Shown here: piece after piece, positions 8,212 to 15,798 of the stretch | Layout of the letters: each line of letters begins with the position of its first letter | Numbering within the stretch: position 1 is the first letter of the stretch | Origin: Parcubacteria group bacterium Athens0714_26 | Lineage (GTDB): Bacteria > Patescibacteriota > Minisyncoccia > UBA6257 > 02-FULL-45-10c | Direction of reading: 5' to 3' | Assembly (NCBI GenBank): GCA_007376745.1 | Contig: VMGU01000006.1 | Location: forward strand, 1 to 21,202 | Length of the DNA stretch: 21,202 nucleotides | Translations under genes and position numbers: made by a program | The notes under the pieces: model-generated | Told to the model about the DNA's origin: nothing | Database searches by the model: none | What the model saw: the letters and a program-made list of their open reading frames with translations, nothing else

Positions 8212-8746
8212 TATAAATGATTTATACATTATAACTCCCGAAGTGTTCAGGGACAACCGCGGTTTTTTTATAGAAGTATGCCGTAAGGATAAGTTTAAAG
8301 AAGCGGGTATAGACGTTGATTTTGTCCAGTTTAATCAATCACAGTCGAAAAAAGGAGTGGTGCGAGGTTTACATTTTCAGTGGGATAAACCGCTTGGAAA
8401 ATTAATAAGAGTTACAAAAGGCAATGCTTTTGTTGTTGTTGTTGATATACGAAAAAAATCAGACACTTTCAAACAATGGTTTGGGTTGGAACTTAGTGAA
8501 GATAATAAAAAGTTGTTGTATGCGCCTAGCGGATTTGCGGCTGGATTTTGCGCACTTAGCGACTTAGTTGATGTGCAATATGGTTATACGGCCTTGTATA
8601 ATTCTAAAGCAGAATCAAATATCATTTGGAATGATTTGGACATAGGAATTGAATGGCCAATTAAAAATCCGATTATTTCAGATAGGGATAAGAATGCTCA
8701 GACTTTTCAAAATTGGGTGATTAGACCTGAATCTGAACTATTATAA
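8192..8746 (+). CDS. rfbC: dTDP-4-dehydrorhamnose 3,5-epimerase-like
   Basis: This cupin-fold epimerase of 184 residues, the normal family length, inverts C3 and/or C5 of a 4-keto-6-deoxy NDP-hexose. Seen are FRDNRGFFIE, VVRGLHFQ with the base H61, VVVDIRK, APSGFAAGF, the Y130-G-Y-T segment where the catalytic Tyr is expected, and SDRDK with D166 at the His-Asp dyad site. The start overlaps the Nudix gene by 20 nt and there is no Shine-Dalgarno. It appears to be the last gene of the first operon, since a new promoter follows within 60 bases. RfbD (the reductase) is not in the window; one of the three epimerase/dehydratase genes upstream may replace it. Confidence 0.9.
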   Translation: MKIEKTDINDLYIITPEVFRDNRGFFIEVCRKDKFKEAGIDVDFVQFNQSQSKKGVVRGLHFQWDKPLGKLIRVTKGNAFVVVVDIRKKSDTFKQWFGLELSEDNKKLLYAPSGFAAGFCALSDLVDVQYGYTALYNSKAESNIIWNDLDIGIEWPIKNPIISDRDKNAQTFQNWVIRPESELL

Positions 8747-8771
8747 ATAAGTATAGAGAAATTTTTTGCTA

Positions 8772-8800
8772 TTGACTTTTGTTTAAATTTGAGTTAAAAT
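8772..8800 (+). promoter_or_regulatory. Promoter of the 8836-9414 gene
   Basis: The -35 box TTGACT (8772-8777) and -10 box TAAAAT (8795-8800) are separated by exactly 17 nt, close to the housekeeping sigma consensus. A transcript would start near 8807 and carry a leader of about 30 nt ending in a strong Shine-Dalgarno. Confidence 0.75.
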
Positions 8801-8822
8801 ATTATTAGCATCTTAAAAATTG

Positions 8823-8828
8823 AGGAGG
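8823..8828 (+). promoter_or_regulatory. Strong Shine-Dalgarno of the 8836-9414 gene
   Basis: AGGAGG lies 7 nt before ATG 8836, inside a longer GAGGAGGAGGG stretch. It is the only canonical, well-spaced Shine-Dalgarno I find in the window, and it fixes the start of this gene. Confidence 0.85.
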
Positions 8829-8835
8829 AGGGATT

Positions 8836-9414
8836 ATGATTAGTGCGGAAAATGTGAAGTTAGTAGTAAGTTTATTGGGGGAATTTGATTCTCAATGTCC
8901 ATTACCGGCAGATGTTTTTCATGCAGTGGAACGCATTACGGCTTTGACAGCAATTGAGACGGTTTTTTTGAAAAAAAATCAGGATAAGATAGAGGTTTTG
9001 TTATTATCGAGGCCTGGGCTTTCGGAAGATCCTTATTATGGCGACAAGTTAAACTCTCCTGGAAGTATGTTGCGGGGAAGCGATGCTCCTTTATTTGTGG
9101 AGGCTTTAGGTCTTTGTGATCAAGAAGTGATGGAAGAAACGGCTATATATGAAAAACCGTTTCGACGGATTTTGAAATGTGAACTTGGCATTAAGCAATT
9201 TGGCGCTAAGCCTAAATTTGTAGGTACGATGTTGTATCTTACCTCGAGAGGATTGGAGCATGTTGTAATATTTTTGTGTGTTGCGAGAAAGGAGGATTCG
9301 CCAAGAGGAGCTTGGTATAATGTTGAAAGCCTTCCGAAAAATTTGGTGGAACATCACCATCTTTTGATAAAAAAAGCAACGGATTACTTTAAGGTGTTGA
9401 AAGTTAAAAGTTAA
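8836..9414 (+). CDS. Conserved-looking hypothetical protein with degenerate Nudix box
   Basis: This is a soluble 192-residue protein of unknown role. The layout resembles a Nudix fold: a beta strand ETVFLKK, then LLLSRPG, then SPGSMLRGSD where WxxPGGxxxxGE would be, and FRRILKCELGI in place of the REUXEEXGU helix. In that helix (residues 111-119) the Arg, one Glu and the Gly are kept, but two metal-binding glutamates are replaced by Ile112 and Cys115. Catalysis of the usual type is therefore doubtful. A later part has RGLEHVVIFL and GAWYNVESLP. The gene stands alone between its own promoter, strong Shine-Dalgarno and terminator, unlike the coupled genes around it. It could be a nucleotide-sensing or regulatory Nudix relative. 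The gene is certain; its function is not. Confidence 0.8.
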   Translation: MISAENVKLVVSLLGEFDSQCPLPADVFHAVERITALTAIETVFLKKNQDKIEVLLLSRPGLSEDPYYGDKLNSPGSMLRGSDAPLFVEALGLCDQEVMEETAIYEKPFRRILKCELGIKQFGAKPKFVGTMLYLTSRGLEHVVIFLCVARKEDSPRGAWYNVESLPKNLVEHHHLLIKKATDYFKVLKVKS

Positions 9415-9425
9415 TTGAAGACTTG

Positions 9426-9479
9426 AGCGCTTTGTGGAAAAATTTGTGAATAACAAATTATCTGCAAGGCGCTTTTTTT
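9426..9479 (+). terminator. Nested-hairpin intrinsic terminator
   Basis: An outer 9-bp stem with one G-U pair joins AGCGCTTTG (9426-9434) to CAAGGCGCT (9465-9473) and runs straight into a seven-T tract (9473-9479). Inside the loop is a second perfect stem, AATTTGT (9441-9447) with ACAAATT (9453-9459). It ends the single-gene unit starting at 8772. Confidence 0.75.
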
Positions 9480-9485
9480 ATTACG

Positions 9486-9514
9486 TTGAAATGACGGGTG
9501 TCTTATGGTAATCT
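9486..9514 (+). promoter_or_regulatory. Possible promoter of the 9539 glycosyltransferase
   Basis: TTGAAA (9486-9491) and TAATCT (9509-9514) are 17 nt apart, directly after the terminator and 25 nt before ATG 9539. The -10 matches consensus at only three of six positions. A promoter is expected here because the terminator precedes it, but the exact boxes are uncertain. Confidence 0.4.
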
Positions 9515-9538
9515 TTTTATTAAAATATACTTAAATAT

Positions 9539-10471
9539 ATGTTAAAAAATAATTCTTCAATAGAAATAACTATTTGTTCAGTTTATCATTCGGAAGCTAG
9601 CAAAAAATTGCTGGAGTTGAATTATGATTTAGTAAAACAACTCAATCCCGGAGTTAATTTTATTTGGATTGTGGCGGATAATTCGCCGGCGGATCTTAAA
9701 GAAAAAATAGATGCAGATAAATTTTTGATAGTTCCGGGCGCGGGTAAGTTGGCGGATAATATTCCGGCCGGCGTCAGAGGAAGCTATCATCACGCCGTGG
9801 CGATAAATAGTTCTCTTAAGTATGTAAAAACGCGATTTGTTTTAATTTTAGACAATGATTTTTATATCGTGAGGTCTATATGGATAAAAGATATTATTGA
9901 ATATATGAAAAAAAACAATCTTAGTTTTTTAGGTTCACCGTGGCACCCGAGATTATGGAAAAAAATTCGTTATTTTCCCGGCCATTTTTCTTTATTTATT
10001 GATTTAAATAAAATCAATATTAAAGATTTGGATTTTACTCCTCAATACGATGAAATTTCTTACAGGAATATTTTAACTTTTAAAAATCGCGGGAAAATTG
10101 GACTATCAAGAGATACGGGATACGCTCTTTACCGGAAATATTATAAGAATAGCAAGATAAAATACGAATGCGTGTTGCCCGTTTTAAAACCATATAAAAA
10201 TTCTAATTTTGTATTTGTTCTGATAAAAAAAATAATTAAATCAATAATTCCCGATAAATGGCTTTATGTTCCTAAGAGGAGTAGCTATTATTCCGAAATA
10301 GGTTTTTCTGATTTGGGCTATTTTGATGTAGCGGCCTGGAATTGGGAAGAATTTATGTGGAAAAATAAACCATTTGGCTTTCATTTGAGGGGAACGCGTA
10401 AAACAGTTTTGAGTACAGAAGAGAAAATATTTAAGGTGAAGGATGCCTTGAATAGTTTTAGTAATCTTTAA
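9539..10471 (+). CDS. Putative GT-A type glycosyltransferase
   Basis: This 310-residue cytoplasmic protein has a GT2-like N-terminal half. It begins with a strand EITICSVYHSE, then a VADNSP turn, GVRGSYHHAVAIN, and the strand RFVLILDNDFYIV with D105-N-D107 as the likely DxD metal site. The second half is rich in aromatic residues (SPWHPRLWKKIRYFPGH, DVAAWNWEEFMW) and does not match a glycosyltransferase subfamily I know. It has no signal peptide or membrane span. It sits alone, after the terminator at 9479 and before the promoter at 10546, with no Shine-Dalgarno. The position between two sugar-synthesis operons fits a transferase using one of their products. Confidence 0.68.
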   Translation: MLKNNSSIEITICSVYHSEASKKLLELNYDLVKQLNPGVNFIWIVADNSPADLKEKIDADKFLIVPGAGKLADNIPAGVRGSYHHAVAINSSLKYVKTRFVLILDNDFYIVRSIWIKDIIEYMKKNNLSFLGSPWHPRLWKKIRYFPGHFSLFIDLNKINIKDLDFTPQYDEISYRNILTFKNRGKIGLSRDTGYALYRKYYKNSKIKYECVLPVLKPYKNSNFVFVLIKKIIKSIIPDKWLYVPKRSSYYSEIGFSDLGYFDVAAWNWEEFMWKNKPFGFHLRGTRKTVLSTEEKIFKVKDALNSFSNL

Positions 10472-10511
10472 TATTTACTTATCAAATCGGTGTTTTGAAT
10501 AGAAAAAATGG

Positions 10512-10524
10512 TGGGTGTGACCCA
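10512..10524. promoter_or_regulatory. Short palindrome overlapping the -35 region
   Basis: TGGGT-GTG-ACCCA is a perfect 5-bp inverted repeat that covers the weak -35 of the neuB operon promoter. It could be an operator for a small dimeric regulator. The length is short enough for chance, so this is tentative. Confidence 0.3.
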
Positions 10525-10537
10525 AAACAGTATAAGA

Positions 10538-10546
10538 TGTTATATT
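10538..10546 (+). promoter_or_regulatory. Extended -10 promoter of the neuB operon
   Basis: TG at 10538-10539, one base, then TATATT (10541-10546) form an extended -10 element. A weak -35-like TGTGAC (10516-10521) lies 19 nt upstream. Start of transcription would be near 10553, about 32 nt before ATG 10585. The gene has no Shine-Dalgarno. Confidence 0.6.
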
Positions 10547-10584
10547 ATTGTGGCTATTTAATTTATTTTGTAAGTCAATAATTT

Positions 10585-11667
10585 ATGATAAAACAAAAAT
10601 CAAAAAAGTTACCTAATCGTATAAGAGTGGGTAATAAATACATCGGTCAAAATGAGCCGACTTTTTTTATCGCTGAGATAGGCAATAATCATAACGGAGA
10701 TTATTTCATAGCCAAAAAACTGATTGAGGAAGCGGCGAAAGCGGGCGCTGACGCAGTTAAGCTTCAAAAGCGTTTTATAGAAGAAGTTTGCGCCAAAGAA
10801 TTATTAGAGCGTCCCCAAACCAAAGACCAGATTTTCGGAAAGACCTACGGAGAATACAGGAAGCATTTGGAGCTGGGTATGGAGGATTTTATTAAGTTGA
10901 AAAAAGTCGCCGAAGATTTGGGTCTTATTTTTTTTGCCACGCCTTTTGATAAAAAAAGCGTTGATTTCTTGGAAGAAATCGGAGTAGACCTTTATAAGAT
11001 TGCTTCTTTTGACAATACTAATATTCCGCTTCTTGAATATGTCGCCCAAAAAGGCAAGCCGGTTATTTTATCATCGGGCATGACTTCCTTGGAGGAATTT
11101 GACGAAGCGGTTGAAACTATTTTGAAATATAACAGTCAATTGATTATCAAGCATTGCGTTTCCATATATCCCACGCCAGACGAAAAATTTAATTTGATGA
11201 CCATACCGTTTTTAAAAGAACGTTATGGTTTGCCTGTGGGCTATTCCGGCCATGAGCAGGATATATTGCCGTCTCTCGCCGCGATTGTTTTGGGAGCTAA
11301 TAGCGTAGAAAGGCATATTACTTTAGATAAGTTAATGCCTGGACCCGATCACGGGACAGTAAGTATAGAGCCTAAGGAATTCAGGGCGATGGTTGACGGA
11401 GCAAGGCGCCTGGAAAAGGCGCTGGGCGTATCAACGAAACAATGTTTTACAGAAGAAATGGTGATGAGAAAAAAGCACGCTAAAAGTTTAGTTTCTAAAG
11501 TTTTGATTCCTAAAGGAACAGCGGTTACCGCCGATATGGTTCATTGCAAGAGTCCGGGCTATGGATTAAAGCCAAATAAAATTAGTTTTTTAATAGGTAA
11601 AAAAGCGAAAATCAATATTGAGCCGGATACAGTTATTAAATCAGAAGATATTGTTTGGGAAGTTTAA
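10585..11667 (+). CDS. neuB: N-acetylneuraminate synthase family protein (NeuB-like) with SAF domain
   Basis: This is a PEP-condensing synthase of 360 residues that makes a 3-deoxy-2-ulosonic acid such as sialic, legionaminic or a related acid. TIM-barrel motifs are AEIGNNHNGD (30-39), VKLQKR, LYKIASFD, IKHCVSIYPTP, G219-YSGHE224 and E242-R-H244-ITLDK followed by MPGPDH. These include the metal and PEP ligands of NeuB. Residues from about 301 form the antifreeze-like SAF domain (VSKVLIPKGTAV to SEDIVWEV). It leads an operon with an SDR 7 nt downstream and a transketolase. No CMP-sugar synthetase or UDP-GlcNAc 2-epimerase is present, and the amino-sugar substrate usual for NeuB is not evident from the neighbours. 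The product may be something other than sialic acid. Confidence 0.9.
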   Translation: MIKQKSKKLPNRIRVGNKYIGQNEPTFFIAEIGNNHNGDYFIAKKLIEEAAKAGADAVKLQKRFIEEVCAKELLERPQTKDQIFGKTYGEYRKHLELGMEDFIKLKKVAEDLGLIFFATPFDKKSVDFLEEIGVDLYKIASFDNTNIPLLEYVAQKGKPVILSSGMTSLEEFDEAVETILKYNSQLIIKHCVSIYPTPDEKFNLMTIPFLKERYGLPVGYSGHEQDILPSLAAIVLGANSVERHITLDKLMPGPDHGTVSIEPKEFRAMVDGARRLEKALGVSTKQCFTEEMVMRKKHAKSLVSKVLIPKGTAVTADMVHCKSPGYGLKPNKISFLIGKKAKINIEPDTVIKSEDIVWEV

Positions 11668-11674
11668 AATAAAA

Positions 11675-12490
11675 ATGAATTACTTAGAAAATATTTTTAA
11701 TGTTAAAAATAAGGTAGCGATTATTACCGGCGGAAACGGCCAGCTTGGGACTGAATACGCTAAAACTTTAGCCAAAGCCAGCGCCAAGGTAGCTGTTTTT
11801 GACGTGCATAAAAATTTAAATTCGGAATTGAAAAAAATAAGCAAAAATTTGCCGATAAAATTATTTCAGGTTGATATTACCAAGAAAGAACAGATTGCCG
11901 TCGCTCTTAAAAAAATAAAAAAGCTTTGGGGGGTTCCGTCAATTTTGATAAATAACGCCGCGCTTGACGCGCCTCCCGGGACAAATTGGGAGGAAAATAA
12001 ATCGTTTGAAAATTATTCTTCGGAAAGCTGGCAGGCGGTTATGGATGTCAATTTGACCGCGGTTTTTAATTGCTGCCAAATTATTGGAGGAGAAATGGCA
12101 AAAAACAACGGAGGAAGCGTAATTAATATTTCTTCCACTTACGGATTAGTTTCGCCTAATCAGAATATTTATAAATATCGCGAGAAGCTCGGTAAGCCGT
12201 TTGTAAAGCCGATTTCTTACAGCGTTACCAAGTCGGCAATTTTAAATTTAACCCGTTATCTGGCCACTTATTGGGCTGATAAAAAGGTGAGAGTAAATAC
12301 TTTGACGCCGGGCGGAGTTTTTAATAATCAAGACGAGCAATTTTTGAAGAATTACACCGCGCTTGCGCCGATGAAAAGAATGGCTAACAAAGACGAGTAT
12401 AACGGCGTGATTTTATTTTTGGCGTCAGACGCGTCTTCTTATATGACTGGAGCAAATTTAGTGATAGATGGCGGCTGGACAGCGTGGTAA
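11675..12490 (+). CDS. SDR family oxidoreductase
   Basis: This is a classical short-chain dehydrogenase/reductase of 271 residues acting on a sugar or polyol intermediate. The cofactor loop is ITGGNGQLG near the N-terminus, then NNAALDAPP, INISSTYG with the catalytic Ser, YSVTK with Tyr and Lys, and the C-terminal substrate lid followed by ASDASSYMTGANLVIDGGW. An Asp at the end of the second strand (VFDV) suggests preference for NAD(H). I start at ATG 11675, 7 nt after the neuB stop; the longer frame from 11618 lies inside neuB. It overlaps the transketolase by 23 nt. Being locked between neuB and a transketolase, it likely makes or modifies the aldehyde partner used by NeuB. Flagellar-glycan PtmA is a relative in style. 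Confidence 0.87.
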   Translation: MNYLENIFNVKNKVAIITGGNGQLGTEYAKTLAKASAKVAVFDVHKNLNSELKKISKNLPIKLFQVDITKKEQIAVALKKIKKLWGVPSILINNAALDAPPGTNWEENKSFENYSSESWQAVMDVNLTAVFNCCQIIGGEMAKNNGGSVINISSTYGLVSPNQNIYKYREKLGKPFVKPISYSVTKSAILNLTRYLATYWADKKVRVNTLTPGGVFNNQDEQFLKNYTALAPMKRMANKDEYNGVILFLASDASSYMTGANLVIDGGWTAW

Positions 12491-14342
12491 AATCAGAAAT
12501 AATATTTCCGATTCTTTGTTGCTTTGTAAAATTCTCGCCGATATTTTTAGAATCAACACGCTTTATATGATTATGGCGGCCGGCTCGGGTCATATAGGCT
12601 CTAGCTTTAGCGCCATGGATATAATCACTTGGCTGTGGATTCAAGAAATGATTTTGCCGAATGAGAAAGATAAAAATCCGAGCGATATTTATTTTTCTTC
12701 TAAGGGTCATGACGCGCCAGGACTTTATTCTCTTCTTATTGGTTTGGAAAAATTGGATTTTGAATTGATACATAAGTTGAGACGGTTAAATGGCTTGCCT
12801 GGTCATCCCGATGTGGGGACGCCCTATATGGAAATGAATGCTGGACCTTTGGGAATGGGAATTTCCAAAGCGCGCGGTATGGCTATAGCTAATCGTCTTA
12901 ACGGCAAACAAGGAAGATTTTATGTTTTAACCGGAGACGGCGAATTGCAGGAGGGGCAATTTTGGGAGTCGCTTCAGCCGACTGCCAATGGCCGATTTTC
13001 TGAAATTACGGTTATTGTTGACCACAATAAAATCCAATCAGATATTTATGTAAAAGATACGAGTGATTTGGGAGATTTAGAGCAAAAATTTCGTTCATTC
13101 GGCTGGGAAGTCGCGCGATGCGACGGCCATAATTTTGAGGAATTAAAAAAAGTTTTAGCGCATTTTAAAACCGTCAAAGATAGACCGCAGATTTTAATCG
13201 CCGACACCGTCAAGGGCAAGGGAGTTTCTTTAATGGAAAAAATTGCTGAAGATGGTTTTTATAAATTTCACAGCGGCGCGCCAAGTATGGAAAATTATAT
13301 TGCCGGATTAAATGAATTAACAGACAGAGTGAATAAATTATTATTAGAAGCAAATCAGGAACCGCTTAAATTGGAATCAGTGGAAATGCCTTCGCGCGTA
13401 GCGCCTCAAAATTCGCAGAAACTTGTCGCGGCTTACGGAGATGAATTAGTTAAAATAGCGCGCGAGCGCAAAGATGTTGTGGCTATGGACGCGGATTTGG
13501 TATTGGACACAGGCCTTATTTCTTTTAAAAATGAATTTCCAAATCGCTATTTTGAATGCGGTATTGCCGAGCAAGATATGATTTCAATGGCTGGCGGCAT
13601 GGCTTTAAAAGGAATTTTACCGGTAGTTCATTCTTTTGCTTGTTTTCTAACCACGCGTCCAAATGAGCAGATTTATAATAATTACAGCGAGCGGACAAAA
13701 ATTATTTATGCGGGTTCGTTGGCGGGCCTTTTACCGGCTCCTCCCGGACATTCGCATCAATCAGTCAGGGACATTTCGGCTATTGGCGGGATGCCGGATA
13801 TGCTTATGATACAGCCGTCAAATGAAAAAGAAACGCGGATGGCGTTGCGTTGGGCTATAGAGAAAAATCAAAAAAGTTCTTATATCCGTTTAGTTTCAAT
13901 TCCTTGCGAATTAAATTATAAATTGCCGGAAAATTATTTTTTGGAAATCGGCAAGGGCGTTTTTTTAAGCGAGGGCAAGGACGCGGCCATAATGGCTTAT
14001 GGACCGATTATGCTTAGTGAGGTTATGAAAGCAAAGGAGATTCTTTTAAAGAAAGGAATTTCTTTGGCCATAATCAATTTACCTTGGCTAAACAGGATTG
14101 ATGAAAAATGGTTGATTGAATCGTTAAAAAATTATGAAATTTTATTTACTTTAGACGACCATTATGTAGCCATGGGTCAGGGCGCTTTGATAGCGGCTAC
14201 ATTGGCGAAAAATCAGAATCACCCCAAAGTAATTTCATTTGGAGTGGAAGAATTGCCGGCCTGCGGGCAGAATAACGAGGTTTTAAAATATCATCATTTG
14301 GACGCCGAATCTTTAGCCGAAAGAATCGAAGAAAGTTTATGA
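12468..14342 (+). CDS. Transketolase-like TPP enzyme, both halves in one chain
   Basis: This thiamine-diphosphate enzyme moves a two-carbon ketol unit between sugars. The 624 residues are slightly short against about 660 for housekeeping transketolase. The first half has SGHIGSS, KGHDAPGLY, GPLGMGIS, and the TPP motif G156-D-G158-ELQEG ending in DHNK, then FHSGAPS. The second half has FECGIAEQD with the catalytic E368, PPGHSHQS and the usual C-terminal domain. All expected catalytic His and Glu positions appear filled. The start used (ATG 12468) overlaps the SDR gene by 23 nt; TTG near 12516 is possible. The stop overlaps the next ATG as ATGA. Operon membership with neuB and the SDR argues for a dedicated role in surface-sugar synthesis, though in a reduced genome it might also be the only transketolase. 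Confidence 0.88.
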   Translation: MAAGQRGKIRNNISDSLLLCKILADIFRINTLYMIMAAGSGHIGSSFSAMDIITWLWIQEMILPNEKDKNPSDIYFSSKGHDAPGLYSLLIGLEKLDFELIHKLRRLNGLPGHPDVGTPYMEMNAGPLGMGISKARGMAIANRLNGKQGRFYVLTGDGELQEGQFWESLQPTANGRFSEITVIVDHNKIQSDIYVKDTSDLGDLEQKFRSFGWEVARCDGHNFEELKKVLAHFKTVKDRPQILIADTVKGKGVSLMEKIAEDGFYKFHSGAPSMENYIAGLNELTDRVNKLLLEANQEPLKLESVEMPSRVAPQNSQKLVAAYGDELVKIARERKDVVAMDADLVLDTGLISFKNEFPNRYFECGIAEQDMISMAGGMALKGILPVVHSFACFLTTRPNEQIYNNYSERTKIIYAGSLAGLLPAPPGHSHQSVRDISAIGGMPDMLMIQPSNEKETRMALRWAIEKNQKSSYIRLVSIPCELNYKLPENYFLEIGKGVFLSEGKDAAIMAYGPIMLSEVMKAKEILLKKGISLAIINLPWLNRIDEKWLIESLKNYEILFTLDDHYVAMGQGALIAATLAKNQNHPKVISFGVEELPACGQNNEVLKYHHLDAESLAERIEESL

Positions 14343-15718
14343 AAACAATTTTTTTGCCGATATTTAATGGATTAAGGTCAAGAAATTTTTTTAGGACAGA
14401 TATATACAGAGAACTTATTCGTGATAAGAATATCCGACTGGTGGTGTTAGCGCCCGCGCATAAAATAGATTTTTATAAAAAAGAGTTTAATGAGCCTAAT
14501 ATTATTTTTGAGTCTTGGAATAACGCCACCGAGCCTTTTTGGGGTAAAGTTTTACATTCTATAGCGTTTAGTTTATTGAATACCGGAACTATTCGTGAAA
14601 AGCAACGGGCTGTTTATATTAAAGATGGTAATCTTGCTAAATTTTTAGTTAAGCGTTCTTTTACTGTTATTTTTGGCAACAATAAGTTTTTAAGAAAAGT
14701 AATTAGGTGGCTGGATAGGTTTGTTTATTTAAATAAAGAAGTGATTTTTTTTCTTAACAGGTATAAGCCGGATTTAGTTTTGGTGCCGGATATTATTTTG
14801 GAATCGGACAGGGTTATATTAAGAGCGGCTAAACGCAAGCGTATTTTAACGGTCGGCATGGTTCGTTCATGGGACAATCTTACCGCCAAGGGAGTAATTC
14901 AAGTATTGCCTGATAAATTGATAAGCCAAACGACTCATATGAAGCAGGACATAATAAAGTATGCTGATGTGTTGGGAAAAGACATTGTGATTTTAGGAGT
15001 CGCTCAATTTGATGATTATTACAGAAAAAGAAATATTTCCCGCGAGGATTTTTTAAATCAGTTGGGTATTCCGTCATCGCGGAAATTAGTGTTATGCGCG
15101 CCATTTTTTGACGTTTATTCAAATAAGTCAGGCATTTTAATTATTAAAAAACTAGTGGAAGCGGTGGACAGCGGTAAGTTGCCTAAGGACATTCATTTTT
15201 TGGTGAGGTATAGACCGGAATCCGGTAATGCCAGCGAATTTGACGAAAATGACATTATTGGTCCTTATGTAACCATCACAAAACCCTGCCAAAATGTATT
15301 TAAAAAAGAAAGTCGTTTAGACTTTGAGTTTTCCGACGAGGATATGGATCTTTTGACTAACTCGCTTTATTTCAGCGATGTAACCATAAATACGATTTCC
15401 ACATTGACGGTAGACGCCGCGGCTTTGGATAAACCGATTATCAATATTCGTTTTGACGGCGATCCGGATTGTCCGCCGTGGGCTCGCGTGAAGTTGTTTT
15501 CTAATTTTGACCACTATAAGCTACTTGAGGCGACTGGCGGGGTAAGATTGGTTTATAGCGTGGAGGAGCTGATTAATCAGATTAATGTTTATCTGAATAA
15601 TCCTCGGCTTGACGGCGAAGGCAGGAAAAAAATTAGAGAGCAGCAAGTTGAGTTTTTTGATGGCCAATCGGGTAAAAGAATCGCCGATTATATTAAAAAA
15701 TTATTGGAGACAGAATAA
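14339..15718 (+). CDS. Putative GT-B type transferase (CDP-glycerol/glycosyltransferase-like)
   Basis: This 459-residue protein has no signal peptide and is linked to the transketolase by an ATGA overlap. An N-terminal Rossmann-like domain (IFLPIFNGLRSRNFF; KPDLVLVPD) is followed by VGMVRSWDNLTAKG and VLPDKLISQTTHM. A second domain then begins at about residue 240 (RKLVLCAPFFDV) with HFLVRYRP and a segment TISTLTVDAAALDKPIINI. The last resembles the donor-phosphate region of CDP-glycerol glycerophosphotransferases and some GT-B glycosyltransferases (STLxxDAxxxxxPxI). I infer that it transfers the product of the neuB operon or another sugar to the growing glycan. The exact family is uncertain. 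Confidence 0.62.
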   Translation: MKTIFLPIFNGLRSRNFFRTDIYRELIRDKNIRLVVLAPAHKIDFYKKEFNEPNIIFESWNNATEPFWGKVLHSIAFSLLNTGTIREKQRAVYIKDGNLAKFLVKRSFTVIFGNNKFLRKVIRWLDRFVYLNKEVIFFLNRYKPDLVLVPDIILESDRVILRAAKRKRILTVGMVRSWDNLTAKGVIQVLPDKLISQTTHMKQDIIKYADVLGKDIVILGVAQFDDYYRKRNISREDFLNQLGIPSSRKLVLCAPFFDVYSNKSGILIIKKLVEAVDSGKLPKDIHFLVRYRPESGNASEFDENDIIGPYVTITKPCQNVFKKESRLDFEFSDEDMDLLTNSLYFSDVTINTISTLTVDAAALDKPIINIRFDGDPDCPPWARVKLFSNFDHYKLLEATGGVRLVYSVEELINQINVYLNNPRLDGEGRKKIREQQVEFFDGQSGKRIADYIKKLLETE

Positions 15719-15725
15719 TAGATGT

Positions 15726-15752
15726 TTGCTAGCTTGTTTGTTTTGTTATAGT
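15726..15752 (+). promoter_or_regulatory. Possible extended -10 promoter before the Wzy/ligase gene
   Basis: TG (15744-15745), one base, and TATAGT (15747-15752) look like an extended -10, with TTGCTA (15726-15731) 15 nt upstream of it. The spacing is shorter than ideal. The 80-nt gap between genes makes a separate promoter plausible; no terminator precedes it. Confidence 0.4.
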
Positions 15753-15798
15753 CTTAGGATAAATTTGAATTCGCGATATTTGTTGATTTTTAAGATTT

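Noticed and set aside
9106..9456. A 116-codon minus-strand frame opposite the degenerate Nudix gene
   Set aside because: It begins inside the terminator hairpin, and the plus gene has a strong promoter and Shine-Dalgarno.
11618..11674. Upstream start for the SDR gene within neuB
   Set aside because: The extra 19 residues are out-of-frame neuB, and ATG 11675 lies 7 nt after the neuB stop.
12384..12773. A 129-codon minus-strand frame across the SDR/transketolase junction
   Set aside because: It overlaps two well-supported genes and has no promoter, Shine-Dalgarno or recognisable motif.
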